Origin: Pocillopora verrucosa
Taxonomy: Eukaryota; Cnidaria; Anthozoa; Scleractinia; Pocilloporidae
Length of the DNA stretch: 64,000 bases
Direction of reading: 5' to 3'
NCBI RefSeq assembly: GCF_036669915.1
Contig: NC_089322.1
Coordinates: 15,375,678 to 15,439,677 of the forward strand
The notes under the pieces were generated by a model. It saw nothing but the letters and a program-made list of their open reading frames with translations, was not told the origin of the DNA and ran no database searches. How positions within the stretch are numbered: position 1 is the stretch's first letter; each line of letters starts with the position of its first letter. Both the position numbers and the translations under genes were made by a program. Shown here piece after piece: positions 36,755 through 49,020 of the stretch.

Positions 36755-38647
36755 TGTGAGTTCTGTCTTCTCGCTGAAAGCAGTTTCTTCTTCTCGACCT
36801 CTCTGCGAACTTGTTTATGCTAGTTCAATGATAAATCCGATAAAGTTATATTCGCATATCATATGAATCATTCATCGAATTACATGTCTATGAGGTAATG
36901 CATTTTTACCTATGAGGGCTCTTTGAGTCCTCAGGCTATTTTCAACCCATTGTTTTTTGATAGTGCACGGTAGGATATTGCTTGTGGGTTCCAATGGGGT
37001 GATGGTACCGATATGGTGCTTTTACGGGTAACGATTAAAATTTGGCCATTTTACGACTTCTAGGTTATTTTCTTCCCGTTTCGATTAAAGAAAGAATTAT
37101 TAAGGCTGACTATTTTTACGACAAAGTTTACGCCTAACGGCTAAATTTTTTTTGGCCCTTTTACGGTTAACGGTGAACCCCCTTTACACCCTAACATTAG
37201 TATGCATATTCTCCATATTGTTCTCTAAATATTTCATAAGGGGCTGACAAGGAGAATTTGTTTAACAATCAAGAGCTCTACTAGACCATTTCCTCTTTTC
37301 TTATGATCATGATCTCAAATGAATGCTATAAGCGCTCCTCTCGACGTCCCGTCGAAAAAAATTTTTCTTTTATTTTTTGTCCATGTAAAGGGTTTAGGAC
37401 ACGTGCTTAAAAAAAAATTGTTTAGGTGTTCTCAAATTCTTTTTTCTGCGTCGCCACAAGCCAAACATCATTCTTGGCTGAACCACCCGTGTGGACAGCG
37501 ATCGAAAGTGTAACGAGTCAATTCACATTAATTTAAAATAATAACTTTCTATAACAAGTCTTGTTTTCCAAACCAATAACACTTGTGTTGGGTGTAAAAT
37601 TATCGTCACAGTCAAATAGGAAATAGAAAATGCAAGTTTGAGTCACGTCGCGGTTGGTTTCTTTCATTTATTTCTAAAATTGAAGCTCACCCATAAGGTT
37701 CATTTTTAAAATCACATGATGAAAATCTTTCGGAAATAAGGAACCAGTTAGTGTCGTGTTTTTTAAAAGATCATTGTAATTGGTTGTTATCTCATTGTTC
37801 TGTGAAAGGGTGTGATTTTTTTCCCAATACGACAAACCCAGAGAAGGGAAAGGAGAAGGAAAACCATTTTGGGCGTTAGCGATCATTTTTTAGATTTAGG
37901 TTTTTTAGGTCTTATAGACCTTTCGACCAGTTTTATGAAACTCGAATACATTTTTATTCTAATGATGGTTCTTTTAGGATCGAGGGCGACTAATCCATCA
38001 GTTGAATTACTGTTAAATGTATTTGTTATTTGTTATGCTAGTTCAATGATAAATCTGATAAAGTTATATTCGTATATCATATGAATCATTCATCGAGTTA
38101 CATGTCTATGAGGTAATGCATTTTTACCTATGAAGGCCCCTTGAGTCCTCAGGCTATTTTCAACCCATTGTTTTTGTGATGTTTTCCGATGAAGTGATGG
38201 CCCGAGGGGTACTTTCACGGGTAACGATTAAAATTTGGCCATATGACGACTTCCAGGTAATTTTCTTCCCGTTTCGATTAAAGAAAGAATTTTAAGGCTG
38301 ACTATTTTTACGACAAAGTTTACGCCTAACGACTAAATTATTTTGGCCATTTTACGGTTAACGGTGAACCCCCTTTACACCCTAACATTAGTATGCATAT
38401 TCTCCATACTGCTCTCTATACATTTCCTAGGGAGCTGACGAGGAGAATTTGTTTAACAATCAAGAGCTCTACCTGATCATTTCCTCTTTTCTCATGGTCA
38501 TGATCTCAAAAAAGGGTTTAGGACACGTGCTTATAAAAATCGTTTAGGTGTTCTCAAAGTCTTTTTTCTGCGTCGCCACAAGCCAAACATCATTTTTGGC
38601 TGGACCACCCGTGTGGACAGCGATCGAAAGTGTAACACATTAATTTA

Positions 38648-38896
38648 TAAAATAATTCAAATAGTATGCGCGCTCTGATCGGCCAAAAAAGCATCTTACA
38701 TGAGCGTATGTAAACGCAGTTTTCGTTCCCCTTTCGTTAGTTATTTTATAAAAGAAATGTAAAATGGTTTCCATGTTTACATAGCCTGATGTAAACAATT
38801 GGGAGGTTGGGAGAAGCGATTCCTACACTTATCTCGTGTTCTCCCAACCTCACGCATGTTTACATCAGGCACGGAAACCATTTTACCTTTCTTCAT
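38648..38896. mobile_element. Foldback MITE, copy 3 (B unit), hairpin damaged
   Basis: Same element as 10555-10812. About 10 nt are lost from the right arm (tatgtaaaca), so the stem is imperfect. Confidence 0.65.
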
Positions 38897-39727
38897 TAAT
38901 ATAATAACTTTATATAACAAGTCTTGTTTTACAAACCAATAACATTTGTGTTCTTTTCTATCTAAAAATTTCCAAGTCGCTCACTATATATTTCCCTTTG
39001 GTTTATGTTAAACTAACTGTATGCTTATCTTAATTTTTTTCATTCAAATTCCGGGCTATTGATATTTCCATATTTTTCTCTTGTTACTTCAATATGTCAT
39101 GATGGTTGCTTACGACGTGACGCCGTCCCACAAGAAAACACAATGAATAGGCGAAGACTGAGTCTCGATGAGGTTTACCATAAGCCATAAAAGGGCTAAA
39201 ACATTTGGCCGTTGCACGTAATAACTGGCAAATTCAAACCATTTGTCGTAAAAATAGTCAACCTGCTCAAATTCCCAGAATAACATATGGATATAACAAA
39301 TCACAACGGCAATTGTAATTGGAATATAGAGCGACTATTTATCTGACCAGAAAGAAAACTGAAAAGAAAATGAAGTAATAAATTTACACAGACAACAGGA
39401 AAGCGAGATTAAGGCTTGCCGTGTCGCATTTAGTACATCTCCTTGCTTGCTTCATGTCAGAGGCAGTAAACGGGTCATCAAGTAAATAAGTCACGGTGTT
39501 AAAAAATGTTGCTAATATCTCTTTCCTAAAATAAATATCTAGAACGTTTCCATCAAGTTTTATTTTCGCACTGTTTGAAATTTTGGGCTGGAGGTTGGGG
39601 TGAGAAGCCAAAATTTGATCCAATTGTACATATTCGACATTTGATCGCTGTGTTACGTCAATAACAATTGAAACTTCATGTCTTCTAATACACTTTAATT
39701 ATATACGTCTTTAAACAATTTAGAGTT

Positions 39728-39897
39728 TTATTCCTTTGATTTACGGGACTCGTCGCGTGGAATTGTATACCCAGGCCGACCCCCGCTCCTCCTCCTCGAA
39801 GGTATACATTGAAGGCGACTTCTCCTCTTCCCAACAACAGCCATACATACGAACCCAGCTGGGCAATCTTCCGACGCCTTTTCCCTATCGTTGCATT
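39728..39897 (-). CDS. Array gene 7, terminal 4-Cys exon (B type)
   Basis: Terminal exon of array gene 7; its signal-peptide exon is the separate entry at 42167..42221. It follows a CTTCTAG acceptor and encodes 56 residues with C-x9-C-x5-C-x12-C, DCPAGFVC and the long Arg-rich tail ending KSKE. The stop overlaps AATAAA. It differs from gene 4 at a handful of residues (Lys to Glu before the second cysteine, Gly to Ser in the basic run, Val to Ile after the fourth cysteine, Val to Gly in the tail). Most of these differences change the amino acid. Offset from gene 4 is 15,534 bp. Confidence 0.6.
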
Positions 39898-40630
39898 CTA
39901 GAAGGATAGGGAAAAAAACCAACAACAAGGCATGCAGTTTAAATGTGATGGTTACGATCGGGGATGAAAATACAGGAACGATTGTATATATCTCGGCAGT
40001 CTATCAACCCTTGACACCCGAACGTTAGTATCCATGTTTGTTTCTGAATACATATGTGACTGCAAACGTCTAGGGTCACGTGACCAGACTCCAGCAGTCA
40101 TGTTCGCCGTTTGCCGTGCACGTTATATTTTCGGGCAGGGCGGTTTCAGGTACTTGAGCTCCCTCGACGGTTTTTGTCTTCCTGTTCGAAAGTGCTCACG
40201 TATGGCCTATAAGAATATATGAGGTGAAGTCTTTTCTTCATAACTAAAAATAAAAAGATACGGGACAGGATTGACCCAAGGGTACAACTGGTATGGATGC
40301 TCCGAGTAATGGGCTCCTGCTACAACCAATCCGTTTGGAACGCTGGGAAACCAATCTTGTAGCCACAGTTTGCGTTTGAAATGAAGTAATTCAAGATGGC
40401 GGCGAACATGTTGACTTTTTCAGTCGAAAGCCGACGTCGATCTAAAAAGCTGAAAGTCTCAAAACTTCTAACTTCTAACCACAGATTGCTAACTGCTTTT
40501 ACTTTTGCGGTAATCACACTAAACGTGGATCTAAAACTCTCTAAAAGCATCGTTTACGATACCTCGTAAAGGCGCATCGCTGGAACTCTTTTCACCTAGA
40601 TGGAAAAAAAAAACAGTGAACAGGAAATAA

Positions 40631-40661
<31 letters not shown>

Positions 40662-42166
40662 TCATTGACATCATTTTGAGAGCGAGCTGTCTTCTTCCGC
40701 TCTGTGTTAGAGGAAAATCTGGATCAGTTAAGGACCGTTCGTTATATATTTTATCCCCAAGGGAGGGGGGGAGGTGGGTTCCAGGATCTTTAATGTTCTT
40801 ATTGCCCTCCCTCCTCCACTTATTGGCGGTCAGTTTTCTACAGTCCCCCCCTTAGACACGATCTGAATAAAACGTAAGTAGTAAACTGGTCTATGTGCAC
40901 CAAAATTACCAGAAACATCTTAAAAGGTCTTCAGACATTCCGCAATGATTACCAGAGGTTTGAGGAGAAAGCTTTTCCATGCGGAAAACGTGCGTAAAGA
41001 AAACGTTTTATTACAAACTTGCGAGAAACTCGCGCTCCTGCGAAGGTGTTGAAGGCTTCTCAACAATTTTTCGGTACTCTCGCGATTTCGATTTGTGTGA
41101 ATGGCATACGCCTTTTAAAAAACCTGGAATTTGATATATAACTACGTTAAAGTGTTTTTATATTGTCGCGTAAGTTTTGCCGTACGTAAAACGTGCGTGA
41201 AAGGATAAGAGTGAAGTAAATAGGTTTGGGCAGTATTGGAGGAGATGCTTGGAATGAAATGGGAGAGGATGAATCAAAATATTGTACAATTATTCACCGA
41301 AGTGGAGGTGAATAGTACTTGCAGTTCGTCTCCGAACTAGACAATAAGCGCGTGTGAAAATCACTATTCACTATAGTGGTATATGCTAAGATCACGTACT
41401 GCTATCGGATAGTCAATATAGGTAAATGCATGAAAAAAAAAGCCATAAGAGTACAGTTATTGCTCTTACAACTTCAAAAGGAAATATATTTCAAACCCGG
41501 GTTCAATAGTATTATGATGGTTAAGGACCGGTGCCCGACAATCAGGCGCTGTGAAACCTGTACCTATGAAAGTTATCATAACAGCCGACTGACAATCAGG
41601 GAAACAAAGGAATTAGGGGCGTAAAATTGTCGTCACAGTCAAATATAGTAGGAAATGTACGTTTGAGTCACGTCACGATTGGTTTCTTTCATTTATTTCT
41701 AAAATTGAAGCTCACCTATAGGGTTCACTTTTGGAATCATATCATGAAAATCTTTCGGAAATAAGGAACCAGTTAGCGTCATGTAATTGGTTGTTATCTC
41801 ATTGTTCTGCGAAAGTGTGTGATTTTTTTTCCAATACGACAAACCCAGAGAGGGGAAAGGAGAAGGAAAACCATTTGGGGTGTTAGCGATCATTTTTTAG
41901 ACTACACAGAAGGTTAAGTAGGATTTTCAGTCTGAAGGCGATTTAATCTGACTCAAGCGGCTTTTTTTATTTTATCTAGTTTGTAGCTTATATTCTTATA
42001 GACCTTTCGACCAGTTTTATAAAACTCGAATACATTTTTATTCTAATGAAAGTATCTTTAGGATCGAGGGCGACTAATCCATCAGTTGAATTACTGTCGT
42101 GTGTTACCCTCCTTAAATAAATTTGTTATTATTATTATTATCATTATTATTCTAAAGCACACATAC

Positions 42167-42221
42167 CTGCAATGATACAAACCAAACAGAAAACAAGGCA
42201 AAAAACAGCAACGAGCTTCAT
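42167..42221 (-). CDS. Array gene 7, signal-peptide exon
   Basis: ATG at 42219-42221. Encodes the family signal peptide with one Leu to Phe change (VAVFCLVFC) and ends GCAG|GTATGTG in phase 1, matching the phase of the terminal exon at 39728-39897. The 2.27-kb intron contains the empty TTAA site at 40920-40923 and a (TA)n tract but no TTAA MITE. Confidence 0.6.
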
Positions 42222-42922
42222 CGTGAGTTCTGTCTTCTCGCTGAAAGCAGTGTCTTCTTCTCGACCTCTCTACGAAGAGAAACAAATGCTCTTTATGCTA
42301 GTTCAGTGATAAATCTGATAAAGTTATATTCGCATATCATATGAATCATTCATCGAGTTACATGTCTATGAGGTAATGCATTTTTATCTATGAAGGCCCC
42401 TTGAGTCCTCAGGCTATTTTCAAACTATTGTTTTTTATGATATTTTCCGATGGGGTGATGGCCCGAGGGGTACTTTTACGGGTGAAATTTGGCCATTTGA
42501 CGACTTCCAGCTAATTTTCTTCCACTTTCGATTAAAGAAAGAATTTTAAGGGTGACTATTTTACGACAAAGTTTACGCCTAGCGGCTAAATTTTTTTGGC
42601 CCTTTTATTGCAAACGGTTTACACCCTAACATTAGTATGCATATTCTCCATACTGTTCTCTATACATTTCATAAGGAGCTGACAAGGAGAATTTGTTTAA
42701 CAATCAAGAGCTCTACCTGATCATTTCCTCTTTTCTCACGATCATGATCTCAAATGAATGCTATGAGCGTTCCTCTCGACTTCCCGTCGAAAAAAATCGT
42801 TCTTTTATTTTTTGCCCATGAAAAGGGTTTAAGACTCGTGCTTAAAAAATCGTTTAGGTGTTCTCAAAGTCTTTTTTCTACGTCGCCACAAGCCAAACAT
42901 CATTTTGGCTGGACCACCCGTG

Positions 42923-44032
42923 TGTTAAAAGACAAAATTGGCATCTAGCAAGAATTTCCATAATGGGTGATTTTTGACTTATTTGAACGTGAAGATAAAT
43001 GGAAATAATATATTAGCATGAGCCATTCCGTAAACATTGTAATGAGCCAGTTGATCATTTCTTATTCCTTTTGGCGGTCTTATCTAACAGATAGAGTTTG
43101 GTCACCTTTTCCTTATTATGATTGTGAAATTGACATGGAGACAGATGTTTTTGCGTAAACGGCGGTTTGCGGCTAGTTACCGGTATATTTTCATTATGTC
43201 GCTGAGAAAAATAATTAAGTACCAAGAAAATGAATCTACCCTATAAAATTGATCCCGCACAGGACTTTCCCGGAAATAACCCCCTTTCATACTGTTATCC
43301 ACTTAACACCCTCGTTTTTAGGCTAAATCCATGTCGAATTCCCGATCAGGAAAATGGTTTTTATTTTTTGCCCTCTTTTTCTTAGAGATGATTTAAGGTG
43401 TAAACGTGAAGTACTTTCATCTGCCACACTAAATTTGTAATTATATCACTTATGCAAATAGCACGTAGCTTTCTTAGGGGCTGTACCTTGGGTACGCCCT
43501 TTCTTCTTCGAATATGTGTTTACTCTGTTGTTATGTAACAACCTTCAAGTACAATTTTCTTTTAAGATACCTTTTCAAGCATGATTTTAATTCTGTTACT
43601 AAGTTTATTAGAATTTTTATATTATCAATCTTGCTTCTGTTCTGGCCGATCTTAATCATAAATGTAAGAAATTTAAGGTAGAAAATGCTTTTGTAACTGC
43701 GTAAACAACTCGAAGACGCAAACTAATTATGCAGGCTCTGTGGTACGTAACTTAACGTGATTCGCTGATTGAGATAGAATGATGACGATGGAAGAAGATT
43801 GACAGCTTCGTAGTGTCACCTTTTGTGCCGCCTTTATAGGCTGGTGCACAGCATCTTTCAATCAGAGAATATAGCAAAATAGAGCAGTGTGGACTTATGT
43901 CGAAAGGAATAAGCTGAACTGTGGTGAATAAGGTCCAGACTGAACTAGACCCCGAAAGTAAGAATTGTACTCAGAGTTCAACCAGAAAATAAAGGAAATT
44001 CAACCGAGTGTTAGAGAGGAATTCTTCTAACA
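42923..44032. mobile_element. Solo-LTR-like insertion, copy 4 (A unit)
   Basis: 1,110 bp, with intact ends and CGTG at 42919-42922 and 44033-44036. Confidence 0.65.
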
Positions 44033-44937
44033 CGTGTGGACAGCGATCGAAAGTGTAACACGTTAATTTAAAATAATAACTTTCTATAACAAGTCTTGTT
44101 TTACAAACCAATAACACTTGTGTTCTTTTCTATCTTAAAATTTCGACGTCGGTCACTATTTGTTTCCCTTTGATTTATGTTAAACTAACTGTATGCATAT
44201 CTTATTTTTTTCATTCAAATTCCGGGCTATTGATATTTTCATATTTTTTTCTTGTTACTTCAATATGTCATGATGGTTGCTTACGACGTAGCGCCGTCCC
44301 ACAAGACAACACAATAAATGGGCGAGGACTGAGTCTCCATGAGGTTTACCATAAGCCGTAAAAGTGCCAAAAATTATAGCCGTTAGACGTAATTATTGGC
44401 AAATTCAAACCATTTGTCGTAAACATAGTCAGCCTGCTCAAATTCCCAGAATAACATATGGATATAACAAAACATAACGGCAATTGTAATTGGAATATAG
44501 AGCGACTATTTATCGGTCCAGAAAGAAAACTGAAAAGAAAGTGAAGTAATAAATTTACACAGACAACAGGAAAGCGACATTAGGACTTGCCGTGTCGTAT
44601 TTAGTACACCTCATTGCTTGCTTCATGTCAGAGGCAGTAAACGTGTCATCAAGTAAGTAAGTCACGGTCTTAAAAAACGTTGCTAATATCTCTTTCCTAA
44701 AATAAATATCTAGAACGTTTCCATCAAGTTTTATTTTCGCACTGTTTGAGATTTTGAGCTGGAGATTGGGGCGAGGAAGCCAAATTTGATCCAATTGCAG
44801 ATCTCCGACATTTGACTGCTGTGTTGCGTCAATGGCAATTGAAACTTCATGATTTCTAAAACACTTTAATTATTTACGTCTTTAAACAATTTAGCGTTTT
44901 ATTCCTTTGATTTACGGGACTCTTCGCGTGGAATAGT

Positions 44938-47875
44938 TTACTCAGGCTGATCGCCGCTCTTCCCCTGAGTTACACATATAAGGCGACTTCTTCTTCTCTT
45001 CCCAATAACAGCCATACATTTCTTCCCAGCTGGGCAATTTTTCGTGGCCTTTTCTCTATCGTTGCATTCTAAAAGGATAGAAAAAAAAACCAACAACAAG
45101 GCATGCAGTTTAAATGTGATGGTTACGATCGCGGATGAAAATACAGGAACGAGTGTATATATCTCGGCAGTCTATTAACCCTTGACACCCGAACATTAGT
45201 ATCTATGTTTGTTTCTGAATACGTGTGACCAAAACGTCTGGGGTCACGTGACCAGACTCCAGCGGTCATGTTCGCCGTTTGCCGTCCACGTTTTATTTTC
45301 GGGCTAGGCAGTTTCAGGTACTTATGCTCCCTTGACGGTTTTTGTCTTCCTGTTCGATAGCGCTCGCGTATGGCCTATAAGAATATATGTGAGGTGAAGT
45401 CTTTTCTTCATAACCAGGAGCCCATTATCCGGAGCTTCAATCTTCCATACTTACCCTCTGAGTAAACCCTGTCCCGTATCTTTTTATTTTGAGAGGCGCC
45501 TTCCACGGGGTTTTCGCGGGTGTTTACATAATAGCCAATCATAAGAGAGCCGTGGTCCTCTATTGTTTATGTCACATGCAGGCCACACGATAGTCCTTTA
45601 ATAATGGCGAAGAGGGCGGAAAATTTCCATTTTTTTTCTCTTTAATGGTGTTGTGCGAATGTCAGCGTGGTTTTGCGGGAAATTAAAGAGCCCCCCACGT
45701 ATCTTAGTTCTAAAAATAAAAAGATACGGGACAGGATTGACTCAAGAGTACAACTGGTATGAATGCTCCGGGTAATGGGCTCCTGTTACAACCAATCCGT
45801 TTGGAACGCTAGGAAACAATCTTTCAGCTACAGTTTGTGTTTGAGATGAAGGACCTCCATTTTCTGTGTAATTCAAGATGGCAGCGAACATGTTGACTTT
45901 TTCAGTCGTAAGCCGACGTCGATCTAAAAAGCTGAAAGTCTCAAAACTTCTATTTTCTAACCACAATTTCTAACAGGTTTTACGTTTGCGGTAATCACAC
46001 CAAACGTGGATCTAAAACTCTCTAAAAGTAATGTTTATGATACCTCGTAAAGGCGCATCGCTGGAACTCTCTTCACCTAGATGAAAAAAAAAAACCAGTG
46101 AATGGTAAATCCAAAAAATTATATATATATATATAACCATTGACGTCATTTTGAGAGCGAGCTGTCTTCTTTCGCTCTGTGGAAGAGGAAAAACTGGATC
46201 AGTTAAGAACCGCTCGTTATATATTTTATCGCTAAGGGAGGGGGGGGAGGTGGGTTCCAGGATCTTTAATGGTCTTATTGCCCTCCCTCCTCCCCTTATT
46301 GGCGGTCAGTTTTCTTCAGTTCTCCCCTGAGACACGATCTGAATAAAACGTAAGTAGTAAACTGGTGTAGGTGCACCCAAATTACCAGAAACGTCTTAAC
46401 CCGTAAACTCCCAAATTCTCATTAGTAATTCTCCTTACTGTCTGCCACATAGTTTTTGTGATGTTAGTTTGGAGAATTTGGTGTTGGATCAACTAATAAT
46501 CCCCTAATAAGTATTTTTCTTTATTCTCATCACCTGTCTTCTTGATATCGTATTGATATTGTAAGGAGAAGTTTTATCTTGGTCACTGATGATAGTTAAA
46601 GGGTTAAAAGGTCTTCAGACATTCCAGAGGTTTGAGGAGAAAGCTTTTTTATGCGGAAAACGTGCGAAAAGAAAACGTCTTATTTACGAACTTGCGAGAA
46701 ACGTGTAGGTGCTGAAGGCTTTTCAACCTTTTTCCGTACTCTCGCGATTTCGATTTGTGTGAATGGCATACGCCTTTTAAAAAACCTGGAATTTGATATG
46801 GAACTACGTTTAAGGTGTTTTTATATTGTCGCGTAAGTCTTGCCGTACGTAAAACGTGCGTGAAAGTATAAGAGTTAAGTAAATAGATCTGGGTAGTATT
46901 AGAGGAGATGCTTGGAATAAAATGGGAGAGGATGAATCAAAATATTGTACAAATATTCACCGAAGTGGAGGTGAATAGTACTTGCAGTTCGCTTCCGAAC
47001 TAGCCAATTAGCGCGCGTGAAAATCACTATTCACTATAGTGGTATATACTAACATCAAGTACTGCTATCGGATAGTCAACATAGGTAAATGCATGAGAAA
47101 AAAAACCATAAGAGTACAGTTATTGCTCTTAAAACTTCAAAAGGAAATATTTCAAACTCTGGGTTCAATAGTATTATGATGGTTAAGGACCGGTGCCCGA
47201 CAATCAGGCGCTGTGAAACCTGTACCAAAGTTATCACAACAGCCGACTGACAACCAGGGAAACAAACGAATTATGGGCGTAAAATTATCGTCACAGTCAA
47301 ATAGGAAATAGAAAATGCATGTTTGAGTCACCTTGCGGTTGGTTTCTTTCATTTACTTCTAAAATTGAAGCTCACCCATAGGCTTCATTTTTAAAATCAT
47401 TTGATGAAAATCTTTCGGAAATAAGGAACCAGTTAGTGTCGTGTTTTTTAAAAGATCATTGTAATTGGTTGTTATCTCATTGTTCTGCGAAAGCGTGTGA
47501 TATTTTTTTCCAATACGACAAACCCAGAGAGGGGAAAGGAGAAGGAAAACTATTTTGGGTGTTAGCGATCATTTTTTTAGACTACACAGAAGGTTAAGTA
47601 GGATTCTCAGTCCGGATGCAATTTAACCTGACTCAAGCGGCTTTTTTCATTTTATCTAGTTTGTAACTTATATTCTTATAGACCTTTCGACCAATTTTAT
47701 AAAACTCGAATACATTTTTATTCTAATGATCGAGGGCGATTAATTCATCAGTTGAATTGTTGTGTGTTACCCTCCTTAAATAAATTTGTTATTATTACGA
47801 TTATTCTAGAGCACACATACCTACGATGATACAAACCAAACAGAAAACAAGGCAAAGAACAGCAACGAGCTTCAT
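44938..47875 (-). CDS. Array gene 8: two-exon secreted basic 4-Cys peptide (A type)
   Basis: CDS = complement of 44938..45068 joined to 47821..47875. The terminal exon matches gene 1 (Thr before the second cysteine, Ile after the third). Exon 1 ends in Val like genes 1 and 6. The intron and upstream half (about 45,180 to 47,700) are nearly the same as 34,040 to 36,560 in unit 7 at a constant offset of 11,138 bp. The gene is therefore a mosaic of an A-type 3' part and a C-unit 5' part, made by unequal exchange or conversion. Confidence 0.6.
45412..45793. repeat. Inverted-repeat (foldback) element, copy in unit 9
   Basis: Same two-armed structure as 6468-6850; intronic to array gene 8. Confidence 0.6.
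46400..46603. mobile_element. TTAA-flanked MITE, copy 5
   Basis: Same family; TTAA at 46396-46399 and 46604-46607. Confidence 0.8.
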
Positions 47876-49020
47876 TGTGAGTTCTGTCTTCTCGCTGAAA
47901 GCAGTTTCTTCTTCTCGACCTCTCTGCGAACTTGTTTATGCTAGTTCAATGATAAATCCGATAAAGTTATATTCGCATATCATATGAATCATTAATCGAA
48001 TTACATGTCTATGAGGTAATGCATTTTTACCAATGAGGGCTCCTTGAGTCCTCAGGCTATTTTCAACCCATTGTTTTTTGATAGTGCACGGTAGGATATT
48101 GCTTGTGGGTTCCAATGGGGTGATGGTACCGATATGGTGCTTTTACGGGTAACGATTAAAATTTGGCCATTTTACGACTTCTAGGTTATTTTCTTCCCGT
48201 TTCGATTAAAGAAATAATTTTTAAGGCTGACTATTTTTACGACAAAGTTTACGCCTAACGGCTTAATTTTTTTTGGCCCTTTTACGGTTAACGGTGAACC
48301 CCCTTTACACCCTAACATTAGTATGCATATTCTCCATATTGTTCTCTATAGATTTCATAAGGAGCTGACAAGGAGAATTTGTTTAACAATCAAGAGGTCT
48401 ACGTGACCATTTCCTCTTTTCTCATGGTCATGATCTCAAATGAATGCTATAAGCGCTCCTCTCGACGTCCCGTCGAAAAAAATTTTTCTTTTATTTTTTG
48501 CCCATTAAAGGGTTTAGGACACGTGCTTAAAAAAAATCGTTTAGGTGTTCTCAAATTCTTTTTTCTGCGTCGCCACAAGCCAAACATCATTCTTGGCTGA
48601 ACCACCCGTGTGGACAGCGATCGAAAGTGTAACGAGTCAATTCACATCAATTTAAAATAATAACTTTCTATAACAATTCTTGCTTTCCAAACCAATAACA
48701 CTTGTGTTCTTTTCTTTCTTAAAATTTCCATGTCGGTCACCAATTGTTTCCCTTTGGTTTATGTTAAACTAACTGTATGCTTATCTTATTTTTTTTCATT
48801 CATATTCCGGGCTATTGATATTTCCATATTTTTTTCTTGTTACTTCAATATGTCATGACGTTTGTTTACGACGTGACGCCGTCCCACAAGACTACACAAT
48901 GAACGGGCGAAGAATTAGTCTCAATGAGATTTACCGTTGGCCGTAAAAGGGCCAAAAAAGTTTGCCGTTAGACGTAAACATTGACAAATTTAAACAGTTT
49001 GTCGTTAAAATAGTCAGCCT

